A stretch of 64,000 nucleotides of DNA from Roseivirga sp. E12 (GCF_017592825.1 NZ_JAGFMD010000001.1:806001-870000); one strand, 5' to 3'. Shown: positions 16,772 to 26,501, numbered from the stretch's first letter. The notes: generated from the sequence alone by a model not told the origin. Numbers and translations: made by a program.

Positions 16772-17590
16772 TTAAAAAGCATATATCCGCACATAGTCTA
16801 TTTCCATAGACTGCGGCCATATTGAGTCGTCAATTCCTCTTGAGCCTCCCCAAGAGCCACCAACGGCCAGATTTAAAATTACATGAAATGGATGATCAAA
16901 TGGCCAATCATCAGAATCCTTACCAGTATTGTCAAAGGTGTGATAATACTCACCGTCTATAAACCAGTCAATTCTATCTTCTCGCCATTCAATAGCGTAT
17001 TCATGAAATGTTTCCGAGGCATCTTCAATCATAGTTGAATCTCCTCTTTGTGTTCCATTCATATGATTGAATGATTGGGTATGGACTGTTCCGTAGATCA
17101 TTCCTTGATTGTAGCCAACATGCTCCATGATATCAATTTCTCCACTACGCGGCCATCCTCCATACTTGTTGTTGCTAGGCAGCATCCAGATGGCTGGCCA
17201 AGTTCCTTTACCACTTGGCAATTTGGCACTTACCTCTACTCTGCCATACTTCCAGTCACCCTTTCCTTTACTAGCCACTTTAGCAGAAGAATAGGCACTA
17301 TTCTCAATAGAATCGTGGACTGCAGTGATGATGAGCCTTCCATCCTCAATTTTCAAGTTTTGGGAATTTTCAGAGTAGTACTGTAGTTCGTTGTTCCCAA
17401 AGCCACAAAGTGCTGGGCAACCATCTCCGATAATCGCTGACCATTTTTCCTTGTCCAGTTCAGAACCGTTGAACTCATCGGACCAGACAAGGCCTGGTTG
17501 TTGTGAGTTACAACTCGAAAAAATCATTATCAAGACTAAGGCCAATAGTAAAGGGCTCTTAGTCTTCAATAACCTTTTGGTAAAAGTCAT
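16772..17590 (-). CDS. GH16 family endo-beta-glucanase lipoprotein (laminarinase-like)
   Basis: A retaining endo-glucanase of 272 residues. A lipoprotein signal precedes Cys27 (FSSC), so the enzyme is membrane-anchored, likely on the outer membrane. The single GH16 jelly-roll covers about 34-270. The catalytic signature GEIDIMEHVG gives nucleophile Glu151, Asp153 and acid/base Glu156 in the ExDxxE form with a beta-bulge, as in laminarinases rather than lichenases. Aromatic substrate-cleft residues surround it (WPAIWMLP, GWPRSG). It is the first gene after the terminator at 17657-17689 and appears to begin the second transcription unit of the locus, with the SSS symporter 20 bp downstream. Confidence 0.93.
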   Translation of the reverse strand: MTFTKRLLKTKSPLLLALVLIMIFSSCNSQQPGLVWSDEFNGSELDKEKWSAIIGDGCPALCGFGNNELQYYSENSQNLKIEDGRLIITAVHDSIENSAYSSAKVASKGKGDWKYGRVEVSAKLPSGKGTWPAIWMLPSNNKYGGWPRSGEIDIMEHVGYNQGMIYGTVHTQSFNHMNGTQRGDSTMIEDASETFHEYAIEWREDRIDWFIDGEYYHTFDNTGKDSDDWPFDHPFHVILNLAVGGSWGGSRGIDDSIWPQSMEIDYVRIYAF

Positions 17591-17656
17591 TCAATGTGTT
17601 TTAAATCAATGATGTTTCCTCCATTTCATTGTTTGCTACACAACTCAAAACTACAA

Positions 17657-17689
17657 GAAAAAGCCAAAGTCGAAATGACTTTGGCTTTT
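17657..17689 (-). terminator. Rho-independent terminator inside the glucan locus
   Basis: Perfect 13-bp inverted repeat aaaagccaaagtc (17659-17671) / gactttggctttt (17677-17689) with a 5-nt loop. On the minus strand it ends in a five-T run before CTTG. It sits 40 bp after the stop of the CBM-GH16 gene and divides the locus into two transcription units. Confidence 0.85.
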
Positions 17690-17728
17690 AAATAATCTAT
17701 CAAACAAAAACGGATTCATTATATAAAA

Positions 17729-18955
17729 TCACTCGGCAAGCTCGTATACTCTTACATAGTCTAATACAAACTGCTGAGACTCAATACTAGGGTCTATTGC
17801 CCCACCCATACCACCGCCCATGGCGAGGTTAACAATAAGGTTCTGAGGTTTGGCAAATGGCCATTCCAGCTCATCACCTGTCTTGTCGTAGGTATAGTAG
17901 TACTCTCCATCTAAATAGGCTTTGATACCTTCAGGAGTCCACTCTATGGTATAGTTATGGAAGGTATTGGTCATATCCTCTACCTCCTTTACAGCAGTAA
18001 TATGGGTACCTTCTTTAAAGTAGTACGTTCTCGTATGGCATGAAGCGTGGTTAATACCGTTTCCGGTCTCATCATCAATTTCGCTACCAATATTCTCTAA
18101 AACATCGATTTCCCCACAATAAGGCCACGACAGTTCATCTCTGTAATCATCTCCGAGCAACCAACCTGCTGCCCAAGTTCCATCTAGCGATGGTGATTTA
18201 GCACGAAACTCTATTTTCCCGTAAAGGAAACTTACTTTTCCGCGAGTCGTTAGGCGAGCGGAAGTCCACTCCTGACCCATATCATTTTTATGCGCCTCTA
18301 TGATTAAGTTGCCATCTTCAAGGCGGGCATTTTCACGTCTGTCTTTTGTATAGTACTGCGGTTCGTTGTTACCCCAACCCCAATTACCAACATCATATGT
18401 CCATTTGGTGGCATCAGGTGCTCCTTCTCCCTCAAATTCATCAGACCATACAAGTCTCCACTCCGAACCTGAAGTGTTTTGTGCCATTGAAGTTGGTGTA
18501 TACTCATGATCAATCATTTTGGTGAATTGAACACGATCAACTTCGACTTCTCCAGAAAAATGAAGCTTCATATTATGCTTTCCTACATTTAACGGACTGC
18601 CATCCTTTCCGGCTAGCGTAAACGCATTAGCATTTACATTAACAGCACCAGTAATATTATATGTTCTTCCATCTGGGTTATCGTGATAATCCTCAACCCA
18701 AACCGATCCATTGCCCTTGGCGAAAAACTCCGTTTTATATCGACCCACGGAATCCACCTCAAGCTCAAAGGTTACCCAACCATCACCAGAAGCAGTAACT
18801 CCTGCATTAGTCTTTTGAATATTACCTGAAGAAGCCATGAAATTCTCAGTTTCAAAGACCAGTTTACCGTCACTGGAATCTTCATAGGAAGTAGCGATAC
18901 ACCCTGAACAAAGTGCTAGAATAGCTAATCCTGAAATACCCTTTAATAATTTCAT
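17729..18955 (-). CDS. GH16 endo-beta-glucanase lipoprotein with N-terminal carbohydrate-binding domain
   Basis: A two-domain enzyme of 408 residues. The lipobox CSGC places the lipidated Cys at residue 19. Residues about 33-147 form a CBM6-like beta-sandwich (FETENFMASSG ... GDGWVTFELEVDSVGRYKTEFFAKG ... VEVDRVQF), the architecture of beta-glucan-binding modules. The GH16 domain spans about 165-405 with catalytic motif GEIDVLENIG (Glu282, Asp284, Glu287) in laminarinase-type ExDxxE form. The binding domain probably holds the enzyme on insoluble or long beta-1,3-glucan. It starts 4 bp after the MFS gene, so the two are cotranscribed, and is followed by a terminator. Confidence 0.92.
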   Translation of the reverse strand: MKLLKGISGLAILALCSGCIATSYEDSSDGKLVFETENFMASSGNIQKTNAGVTASGDGWVTFELEVDSVGRYKTEFFAKGNGSVWVEDYHDNPDGRTYNITGAVNVNANAFTLAGKDGSPLNVGKHNMKLHFSGEVEVDRVQFTKMIDHEYTPTSMAQNTSGSEWRLVWSDEFEGEGAPDATKWTYDVGNWGWGNNEPQYYTKDRRENARLEDGNLIIEAHKNDMGQEWTSARLTTRGKVSFLYGKIEFRAKSPSLDGTWAAGWLLGDDYRDELSWPYCGEIDVLENIGSEIDDETGNGINHASCHTRTYYFKEGTHITAVKEVEDMTNTFHNYTIEWTPEGIKAYLDGEYYYTYDKTGDELEWPFAKPQNLIVNLAMGGGMGGAIDPSIESQQFVLDYVRVYELAE

Positions 18956-18959
18956 ATAC

Positions 18960-20522
18960 CTACTGTTTTACTAAGATCTTTTCTAACTCCTCAAGACTTT
19001 TACCCTTTGTCTCAGGTACTTTCAGCAGAATGAAGACTAAGCCAAATACGGCAAAGACGCCATAAATCAAGAAGGTCATTGAACTACCTAAAGTTGATAA
19101 CTCCCATGGAAATACCGATTGCACTCCTGCACTTACCATTGAATTGACAAAGCCCACGAATGAAATGGCAATTGCCTTGATTGATAGTGGAAATAACTCT
19201 GAAAAAAGCACCCACATGACTGGACCTAAGGAGATCGCAAATGACGCAATAAAGCCCAGAATCCCAACAAGAATCAATGTTGGGTTCATATCGATAGCTG
19301 CTGTAATCAACTCAGACTCATAGATTTTTGCTTGTTCATTACCTAGCGCACTTCTCAATGCTTCTTTGTAAACAACATCGTTCTCAAAAGCATTACCCAC
19401 GATATTCTGAAGTTTGGCAACTTCAATATCCGCTGATAGATTAACCAGATTTTCCTCCTTCAATTCGTAAGTGGCCTGATTGAAGCCATATGCTATAATG
19501 AACATGAAAATGGCAATACCTGCTACTCCTACAGAGAGTAGCTTCTTACGGCCTAACCTGTCTATATAAATCATGGCGATCACAGTGAAAACCAGATTTA
19601 CAAGCCCAACGATAATAGCTTGTTGAAAAGCTGCATCGGTTCCACCACCGGTCTGTTCGAAAATCATTGGTGCGTAAAAGAATACAGAATTAATCCCCGT
19701 AATCTGTTGTAGAATCCCTACGACAAGGCCAATGGTCAATACAAGGCCCATGGCTGGTTTGAAGAGCTCTGTCAACTTTGCTTTGGGTTTATCTTCATCA
19801 GCTGCTAAGGCAGCCTTAACACCTGCAGCATCCGCTTCAGCTTCTTCGGCACTTCTAAACATCTTCATCACAGACAGAGCTTCATCATTATGCCCTTTCA
19901 TTAATAGCCATCTCGGGCTTCTTGGAACAGCATAAAGTCCAAAGAAGTAGAGTACGGCAGGAAGCGCTTCTAGTCCCAGCATCCATCTCCAATTGTGCTC
20001 TCCTATACCCAGACTTTCTACCCAAGTAGCGTCTGAGTCTCCCAATGACAGAATTAAATAGTTTGTGAAAAATGCTAGTGAGATCCCAATTACAATATTG
20101 AGCTGATTGAAAGAAACCATGGTTCCTCTAATCTTAGGAGGTGCTATTTCAGCGATATACATCGGGGCTAAAATCAAGGAAGCACCTACGCCTATTCCTC
20201 CGAGCATTCTGAATCCCAAGAACAAGATAAAGTTTGGGGCTAGTGCTGAACCCACTGCAGATATTGTGAAAATAACTGCACAAGCTTTCAATACTACTCT
20301 TCTACCGAAACGATCACTGATAGTACCAGAGAAAAGCATTGCTACAGCCGCAATGAAGGTTAATGAACCAACAGAAAGCCCCAGTTGGGCATCTGTCATA
20401 TCAAATTCTATTTGTACAAACTTGTTAACACCTGAAATAACGGATGCATCGAAGCCCATTAGTAAGCCGCCTAGTGCCACAATTGCAGCGACTTTATAGG
20501 TAAATCGTGATTGACTTTTCAT
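18960..20522 (-). CDS. MFS sugar porter family transporter
   Basis: A 520-residue major facilitator of the sugar porter family (XylE/GLUT-like), with twelve expected membrane helices. Diagnostic motifs are DRFGRR after helix 2, the GGIGVGASLILAPMYIAEIAPPKIRG block of helices 4-5, PRSPRWL after helix 6, QQITGINSVFFYAP in helix 7, DRLGRKKLL after helix 8 and PETKGKSLEEL at the C-terminus. An unusually long polar insert of about 60 residues (ELKEENLVNLSADIE... to ...DMNP) lies between helices 9 and 10. It probably takes up glucose or a small glucan product. It sits between two GH16 genes with gaps of 30 and 4 bp. Confidence 0.93.
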   Translation of the reverse strand: MKSQSRFTYKVAAIVALGGLLMGFDASVISGVNKFVQIEFDMTDAQLGLSVGSLTFIAAVAMLFSGTISDRFGRRVVLKACAVIFTISAVGSALAPNFILFLGFRMLGGIGVGASLILAPMYIAEIAPPKIRGTMVSFNQLNIVIGISLAFFTNYLILSLGDSDATWVESLGIGEHNWRWMLGLEALPAVLYFFGLYAVPRSPRWLLMKGHNDEALSVMKMFRSAEEAEADAAGVKAALAADEDKPKAKLTELFKPAMGLVLTIGLVVGILQQITGINSVFFYAPMIFEQTGGGTDAAFQQAIIVGLVNLVFTVIAMIYIDRLGRKKLLSVGVAGIAIFMFIIAYGFNQATYELKEENLVNLSADIEVAKLQNIVGNAFENDVVYKEALRSALGNEQAKIYESELITAAIDMNPTLILVGILGFIASFAISLGPVMWVLFSELFPLSIKAIAISFVGFVNSMVSAGVQSVFPWELSTLGSSMTFLIYGVFAVFGLVFILLKVPETKGKSLEELEKILVKQ

Positions 20523-20552
20523 AAGAAGAGGTTAAGTAAAACAACTCAGGCC

Positions 20553-21419
20553 TTATTGAAAGACCCGAATGTAATCTACAATTAAATGCTGGGGAAAGTT
20601 AGTCGAGTTGTCTGGCGATCCCGGCCAGTTACCTCCCACCGCGACATTGAAAATAAAGAAGAAACTGTTTCTAAATTCACTAAGCTGAGCCGGTGTTGTA
20701 TCAATAGCATGGTACTCTTGATTATCCATATACCATGTTATGCGAGATGATGTCCAAACAATCGAAAAGACATGGAATTCATCGTTAAAGGTCCCAGAGG
20801 GCAATGTTACATCACCACCAAAATTTGCGTGTTGCCCATCATGTTGCCAATGCACTGTGCCATGAACAGTATTCTCACGTCCACTACCACCAATCATTTC
20901 CATGATATCAATTTCACCAGATGCAGGCCATCCAACAGAAGTAAAGTTTGAGCCTAACATCCAAAGTGCAGGCCATATACCCTGTCCTTTAGGCAAGGCA
21001 GCTCGAATATCTACACGGCCGTATTGGAAGCTCTGCTTCCCTCTCGTAATCATTCGAGTAGAAGTATAATTGCTTCCCTGAAAGTTTTCCTCTTTGGCTT
21101 CGATTACTAAATGCCCATCTTGGGTAAATGCATTCTGAGAACGGTAATATTGAAGCTCATTATTACCCCAGCCATTGTCTCCAGTTCCAATTTCAAAAGT
21201 CCAATCAGATTGATTAATTGTACTTGAAGAAAAGTCATCTTCCCAAACCAAGTTCATATTGGGATAAGAAGTAGGAGACGTAAAGCCTGTAGCGGGTATA
21301 GCTACACCAGTATCGGTGCCATCGTCATTATCATCAGGAGTACCACCGTCACCTCCTGAATCACAGGACATAATTCCTAGAATTAAGCCCATGCAGCCTA
21401 TTCTTAGAAGCTCTTTCAT
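20553..21419 (-). CDS. GH16 family endo-beta-glucanase lipoprotein
   Basis: The third GH16 enzyme of the locus, 288 residues when started at the ATG at 21419, which places the lipobox IMSC with Cys19 correctly. A glycine/aspartate-rich linker (about 20-40) lifts the domain from the membrane. The catalytic motif GEIDIMEMIG provides Glu169, Asp171 and Glu174. The domain is closest in pattern to the 16772-17590 enzyme (GNNELQYY, GQGIWPALWML) but the three differ enough not to be recent duplicates. It lies 30 bp upstream of the MFS gene and 77 bp downstream of the Ig-like lipoprotein gene on the minus strand. Confidence 0.93.
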   Translation of the reverse strand: MKELLRIGCMGLILGIMSCDSGGDGGTPDDNDDGTDTGVAIPATGFTSPTSYPNMNLVWEDDFSSSTINQSDWTFEIGTGDNGWGNNELQYYRSQNAFTQDGHLVIEAKEENFQGSNYTSTRMITRGKQSFQYGRVDIRAALPKGQGIWPALWMLGSNFTSVGWPASGEIDIMEMIGGSGRENTVHGTVHWQHDGQHANFGGDVTLPSGTFNDEFHVFSIVWTSSRITWYMDNQEYHAIDTTPAQLSEFRNSFFFIFNVAVGGNWPGSPDNSTNFPQHLIVDYIRVFQ

Positions 21420-21496
21420 AGCATTGAGTATAAAAAAAGCACCCACCCTACACTATGAATGAATTCACAGGAGAGCAGGCGCCTTAAAAGAGCGTC

Positions 21497-22393
21497 TTAT
21501 TGTCTTATTAGTCTGAATGTCCAGTGAACACCAGCAACAGTCTCAATTCTTAGTTCCATTCTAAGTTCTCCGTTAGATTCTGTAACAGATTGAACTTGGT
21601 AAGTAATTGAAGCCTGAAAATCCGTAGCACCGATATGGTTACCAAGCTCTCCAGCGTTGGTTACTTTAGGTAAACCTAAGTAAGAAGCAGAACCATTAAC
21701 AGTTAGAGATGCACCGTTGAAAGAGTATGTAAATGAACCACCATTGACTGGGGCTACTGGAGCGCCACAAGCATCTCCACCACCTTGCCATCCTTCGATC
21801 CAGGTATCAGCACCTACAGCAATCGTAAATGATCCATCACTTCCAAAGGTGTACGTATCATCGTAGAAACATGCTCTTGTTGTTACATCTCCTGCAGAGA
21901 TAGACCACCATTCACCGCTACCTGGGTTCGGTCCAACCGCCAAAGAACCAGCAACAGGCTCCATTGTCCAAGTACCTGTGATGTCTGGAATAGCACTAGC
22001 AACTGTAAAATCAGTAGAAGCAGTTCCTGTGTTACCATTAGTATCAGTAGCAGAAACAGTGATTGTATGATCACCCGCTGTTAAACCGGTAGCTGAGATA
22101 GTTCCATCCCAGTTATCACCTGTTGGAGTCAGCGTTCCGTTGGCGACTTGAGCTCCGCCAGATACAATATTCCAAGTACCACTTGCAAGCGTACTGGTTG
22201 TACTTCCTTCAGCACCGTCACTAAATGTCACGCTTAAGGTGAAAGTACCACCTTCTACTAAACCATCCATTGCACCTAAAGTGATAGAAGGTTCTACATC
22301 GACTACAGAGAAGTCTGCGTTTCCGTTGTCGCAAGAAGCGACTGCCACTACTATTGCGAGTGACATCAAGCTTAAGAGAAATTTATTTTTCAT
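21497..22393 (-). CDS. Surface lipoprotein with Ig/PKD-like domain, probable glycan-binding
   Basis: A 298-residue lipoprotein; VASC gives the lipidated Cys21. Residues about 30-132 form an Ig- or PKD-like domain (VEGGTFTLSVTFSDGAEGST ... LTAGDHTITVSATDTNGN). Residues about 136-298 form a second beta-rich domain starting ITGTWTMEP, with many aromatic and glycine residues (GEWWSIS, EGWQGGGDACGAP) and two or more cysteines. The second half resembles the C-terminal domains of small lipoproteins that accompany SusCD and GH16 genes in laminarin loci, but a catalytic site is not visible. It is the first gene of the minus-strand operon and probably binds the glucan at the cell surface. Confidence 0.65.
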   Translation of the reverse strand: MKNKFLLSLMSLAIVVAVASCDNGNADFSVVDVEPSITLGAMDGLVEGGTFTLSVTFSDGAEGSTTSTLASGTWNIVSGGAQVANGTLTPTGDNWDGTISATGLTAGDHTITVSATDTNGNTGTASTDFTVASAIPDITGTWTMEPVAGSLAVGPNPGSGEWWSISAGDVTTRACFYDDTYTFGSDGSFTIAVGADTWIEGWQGGGDACGAPVAPVNGGSFTYSFNGASLTVNGSASYLGLPKVTNAGELGNHIGATDFQASITYQVQSVTESNGELRMELRIETVAGVHWTFRLIRQ

Positions 22394-22620
22394 AGTGTTA
22401 ATTTTGTCTCAATGTCTCATACAATTGACATCATAGCAAGAAAACTACCTTCACAAGAACTCATCACTACTAGAAAATTTAATACTACAATACCTCATCA
22501 ACACATAGTAATTATTTGGTTTAAAGCTAATAATGACCATTTTTATGAAATCAAAATATGCACATTCTAAATATTCAATTTCTCAATACATTGCTTAAAG
22601 AGCGAACTACTTAAGACCAA
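22394..22620. promoter_or_regulatory. Divergent intergenic region of the glucan locus
   Basis: 227 bp of AT-rich sequence between the divergent surface-lipoprotein gene and the propeller regulator gene. It must hold the promoters of both. I found no exact TTTG-N19-TAnnTTTG match and no strong palindrome that could be named as a LacI operator. Confidence 0.4.
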
Positions 22621-25491
22621 ATGAAATCAATAAGGTTTGTATTTTTTGTTGCCATTACGCTTATGGCGCAGCCGACTTTCGCACAATACAATGAATTGAG
22701 TGGTCTCCCGCTGATTCAAAATTATGGTTCGGAAGAATACAATGCAGGAATACAGAACTGGTCAATAATTCAACAGTCCAATGGTTTATTATATATAGCA
22801 AATAACATGGGTCTGTTAGAGTATGATGGTCATACTTGGGAGAGCTATACCGTTCCGAATAAAACGAAAATCAGGAGCTTGTTTATAGATAAAAATGACA
22901 ATATCTATGTAGGCTCCCAGAGAGATTTTGGCTATTTCTCTGCAGACAAGTCGGGAACTCTAGCATATACGTCCTTAGCCGATTCATTACCAGATAAATT
23001 TCGTGATTTTGACGAGACATGGAAGATTTATGGGCAAGACGAACTTGTTTACTTCTGCACCTTTTCAGAAATATTTGTCTATGATGGAAACAATATCGAG
23101 GTTATTTCATCTGACTTCCCTTTAGAAATATCCTTCTTCCACAATAACGAATTGTATTCACAAGAGTGGGGCAATGGACTTTCCAAGCTTCAAGGAGGTG
23201 CTCTTCGGCTGGTGAGTAATGGAGAATTCTTCAGCGACAAGCGTATCTCAAACATATTCAATTATGACAATGAAAACTGGTTGATAAGCACTTTTGACCA
23301 TGGCCTATTTATGTATAACAATGGTACCATCAAGGCAATGTCAATTGACCCAAGCTTAGACTTAAGAAGGCTCATTGTCAACTATTCCACTCGACTGAGT
23401 AACGGACAAATCGCCTTAGGAACACAAAATGGCGGCTTGATCATCATTAATAAGGAAGGACAACTCATTCGGCAAATAGATCAGTCTACCGGTCTGAGAG
23501 ACCGAACCGTCAACTTCATTTATGAAGACCTTCAAAGCAATTTATGGTTAACCCTCAACAATGGTCTTTCGCGAGTAGACCTTAATTCTCCTTTCACACT
23601 GATCAATGAACGCATGGATATCAGTGGCTCTGGGTACACAGCATTAAAAGCCCCAGAAGGAACTTATTTAGGTACTAACAATGGTCTTTATCTTTTCAAA
23701 GATGGCCTCATGAGCTTTATAGAAGGTACTGCTGGGCAGGTCTACTCTGTTCAGCGCATTGCTGATAGGCTATTCATCGGACACCATAATGGCCCTATGG
23801 AAATAAGAAATGGAAAGTCAATTCAACTCTATGGAGAAAAGGGTGCTTGGGTATTTAAACGCCACCCTCAAAAGATGGATGTAATCTTTGAAGGTACTTA
23901 TTTGGGACTTAATCGCTTCGATCTTTCCGAAGTTCAAGAGGCAGCATTTGAAAAATTAGAAGGGTTTAGAGAGTCTTCTAGGATCATGGAGTTTGATGAT
24001 GACTACTTATGGGTTACACAAGGCTATAAAGGGGCCTTTCGACTTGAGTTATCAGAAGATTTAAAAACCATCGAGAATGTTAAGCTTTATAATAGTCAAA
24101 ATGGCTTTCCTTCAGATTTGCTTATCAACGTCTATAAGATTAATAACAAGCTAATATTCACTTCCGAAAGGGGCTTCTTTCAGTATAACAGCGAAAAGGA
24201 CTTTTTCGAGCCTCTAGAAAACTTCAACGAGCTTCTTGGTACAGAGTCCTCAATCGTTGATATGGAAACTGATGAAATCGGAAACATTTACTTTATAGAA
24301 AGTAATAAGTTAGGAATACTTGAGCCTAAGGGAGATTTCGATTATGACCTATCGACTAACTCATTTAATAAGATTAGAAACCTCTTAAATGATGACCTCG
24401 GGAATATCACAGTAATAGACAACGACAATGTTTTGATTGGGGCTCGTGAGGGTTTTATTCATTATGCTCGCAGCAAAGATGTGCCTAAGCGTAATGCCTT
24501 CAACATTATGTTTAGAAATGTAACCAACTCAGGCAAGATTGACTCGACCCTTGTTAATGGTCATATGACTGAACAGTCAGGGGTACCTAAATTCAGGTTT
24601 TCGCAAAACTCTTTCGCGTTCAGTTTTGCCGCTCCACATTTTGAGAGTAACAATCAGGTTAACTATCAGTTCAAACTTGACGAATACGATGAAGAATGGT
24701 CGGATTGGACTGCTTCAAACTTTAAGGAATATACCAACTTGAGAGAAGGCAATTATACCTTTTCCGTTCGTGCCAAAAACATCTTTGATCAAGAAACTGA
24801 GACCATTGGCTACGAATTCGAAGTGACCCCTCCTATTTATCGAACAACATTCGCATATGCCTTCTACGGTCTGGGAAGTCTAATGCTCCTTTTTACTGGG
24901 TTCAAGACATTAGAGGCACGCTATAAAAAGAATGCACAACGGTTGGAAGACGTCAAAAATCAAGAGATAAAAGAAAAAGAGTTCCAGATCGAACATATCA
25001 CTCTAAAATCTGAAGAAGAAATCATCAGACTCAAAAATGAAAAGCTTACTACCGAAGTAGGTCTAAAAAGTCAGGCCCTCACCTCCTCCGCAATGAACCT
25101 GATTCAGAAAAATCAATTACTCAATCAGATAAAGAACACACTAAAAAACCTGAATAAGGAAATAGAGGAAAAGCAACACGTTACTCAACTCAACAGAATT
25201 GTTAAGTCTATAGACCGCGACCTAGCATCTGGAGAAGAATGGGGACAGTTTCAGGATAACTTTGATCAAGTGCATGGTCAATTTATTACCAGACTCAAAG
25301 AGGCATTTCCTGGCTTAACTCCTCAGGAACTAAAATTCAGTGCCTACATCCGAATGAACCTGAACACAAAAGAAATTGCCAACCTATTAAACATCTCTGT
25401 TCGAGGTGTTGAGATTGGTCGTTATAGGGTCAGAAAAAAACTAAAACTAGAACGCAAGGATAACCTCAGCGACTTTATACTTCGGTTTTAA
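22621..25491 (+). CDS. Membrane-spanning propeller-Y_Y_Y sensor with LuxR-like HTH (glycan sensor-regulator)
   Basis: A 956-residue one-component regulator. A signal peptide (about 1-21) leads to an extracytoplasmic region of repeated blades (IQQSNGLLYIANNMGLLEYDG, NFIYEDLQSNLWLTLNNGLSRVDL and similar), i.e. two-component regulator propellers. These are followed by a Y_Y_Y domain (about 650-735), a membrane helix (about 742-762), a long coiled coil (about 765-880) and a C-terminal LuxR/GerE-type helix-turn-helix (LTPQELKFSAYIRMNLNTKEIANLLNISVRGVE). It lacks histidine kinase and receiver domains, so it transmits the signal directly to DNA. Divergent orientation next to the glucan genes makes it the likely activator, sensing an oligosaccharide in the periplasm. 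Its stop abuts the LacI stop with no spacer. Confidence 0.88.
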   Translation: MKSIRFVFFVAITLMAQPTFAQYNELSGLPLIQNYGSEEYNAGIQNWSIIQQSNGLLYIANNMGLLEYDGHTWESYTVPNKTKIRSLFIDKNDNIYVGSQRDFGYFSADKSGTLAYTSLADSLPDKFRDFDETWKIYGQDELVYFCTFSEIFVYDGNNIEVISSDFPLEISFFHNNELYSQEWGNGLSKLQGGALRLVSNGEFFSDKRISNIFNYDNENWLISTFDHGLFMYNNGTIKAMSIDPSLDLRRLIVNYSTRLSNGQIALGTQNGGLIIINKEGQLIRQIDQSTGLRDRTVNFIYEDLQSNLWLTLNNGLSRVDLNSPFTLINERMDISGSGYTALKAPEGTYLGTNNGLYLFKDGLMSFIEGTAGQVYSVQRIADRLFIGHHNGPMEIRNGKSIQLYGEKGAWVFKRHPQKMDVIFEGTYLGLNRFDLSEVQEAAFEKLEGFRESSRIMEFDDDYLWVTQGYKGAFRLELSEDLKTIENVKLYNSQNGFPSDLLINVYKINNKLIFTSERGFFQYNSEKDFFEPLENFNELLGTESSIVDMETDEIGNIYFIESNKLGILEPKGDFDYDLSTNSFNKIRNLLNDDLGNITVIDNDNVLIGAREGFIHYARSKDVPKRNAFNIMFRNVTNSGKIDSTLVNGHMTEQSGVPKFRFSQNSFAFSFAAPHFESNNQVNYQFKLDEYDEEWSDWTASNFKEYTNLREGNYTFSVRAKNIFDQETETIGYEFEVTPPIYRTTFAYAFYGLGSLMLLFTGFKTLEARYKKNAQRLEDVKNQEIKEKEFQIEHITLKSEEEIIRLKNEKLTTEVGLKSQALTSSAMNLIQKNQLLNQIKNTLKNLNKEIEEKQHVTQLNRIVKSIDRDLASGEEWGQFQDNFDQVHGQFITRLKEAFPGLTPQELKFSAYIRMNLNTKEIANLLNISVRGVEIGRYRVRKKLKLERKDNLSDFILRF

Positions 25492-26499
25492 TTAGCGCGA
25501 AGAATCTCTAATGATAACTCTGGAATCAAACTTCCTCTTCTTTAAATGTGGTGGGATGTGTTTATTCTGAATGACTTTGAATAAAAGATCTGCCGCAGCC
25601 TCTCCCATTTCAATAGGCTCATGAGTTACACTGGTAAGGTGTGGTTCTACAATTTCGCACAAATTGCTATTCCCAAAGCCTACCACCGAAACATCTCTCG
25701 GAACGTTGAGCCCCATGCTTTTCAATTTCAAAATAGCTTCAACAGCCAGTTCATCACTAAAAGTGAACAGCGCATCTGGCCCCTTCTTAGGGTCAGCAAA
25801 CATCTTTTCTATGATCTCACCATGGTCATTTTCTGGTTTTGTGAAAACAACATAGTCCTCATTGATCTCATAGTCATAAGTCTTCAAGGCTTCCATATAA
25901 CCTTCATAACGACTCTTACTTATACCCAACAAGCCTGGTCCACCCAAATGGGCAATTCGCTTTCTACCGCGTTTAATCAAGTGCTCGACAGCTTGAAAAC
26001 CTCCTGTGAAGTCATTGGCTTCAACTGTAGGCATATCAAATCCAGGAGCAATTCTGTCAAAGAAAACAAATGGAGTGTCATAGGCCTCAAGCATTTCAAG
26101 GTGCTCATATTCCTTAGTTTCGCTAGAAAGAGAAAGGATCACCCCTTCTACCTTACATGAAAGTAAGGAGCGAATCTGATCTATCTCATTATGATAGTCT
26201 TCATTCGATTGACAAATAATTGTGAAGTAACCATTGTCACTCACCACCTTTTGAATTCCATCAATAGCTGAAGCAAAAAACGAACTTGTTATATGCGGAA
26301 CAAGAATGCCTATCGAATTGGATTTCTTAGTACGAAGGCCAGCAGCAATAAAATTCGTTTGGTACTTTAATTCCTTAGCCTTAGCCGATACGACTTTCTT
26401 AGTCTCCTCACTAATGTTCGGATGGTCGTTCAATGCCCTTGAAACAGTTGAAGGAGAAATGCGCAGAGCAGTTGCAATATCTTTAATGGTAACAGCCAT
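25492..26499 (-). CDS. LacI family transcriptional regulator
   Basis: A 335-residue repressor/activator. The N-terminal helix-turn-helix TIKDIATALRISPSTVSRALNDHPNISEETKKVV is the classic LacI motif with hinge helix. The rest is a periplasmic-binding-protein-like effector domain (SNSIGILVPHITSSFFASAIDGIQ, PTVEANDFTGGFQAVEHLI, SVVGFGNSNLCEIVEPHLTSV). In the Bacteroidota such proteins often control sugar loci. Position at the end of the glucan locus suggests control of one of the two units, with glucose or a disaccharide as effector. The gene follows the 4Fe-4S/CDGSH gene by 2 bp, so both are likely on one transcript, and is exactly end-to-end with the sensor-regulator gene. Confidence 0.92.
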   Translation of the reverse strand: MAVTIKDIATALRISPSTVSRALNDHPNISEETKKVVSAKAKELKYQTNFIAAGLRTKKSNSIGILVPHITSSFFASAIDGIQKVVSDNGYFTIICQSNEDYHNEIDQIRSLLSCKVEGVILSLSSETKEYEHLEMLEAYDTPFVFFDRIAPGFDMPTVEANDFTGGFQAVEHLIKRGRKRIAHLGGPGLLGISKSRYEGYMEALKTYDYEINEDYVVFTKPENDHGEIIEKMFADPKKGPDALFTFSDELAVEAILKLKSMGLNVPRDVSVVGFGNSNLCEIVEPHLTSVTHEPIEMGEAAADLLFKVIQNKHIPPHLKKRKFDSRVIIRDSSR

Positions 26500-26501
26500 A
26501 G

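Noticed and set aside
22394-22620. LacI operator in the divergent glucan-locus promoter region
   Set aside because: No palindrome strong enough to name a LacI-type site; site mapping is needed.
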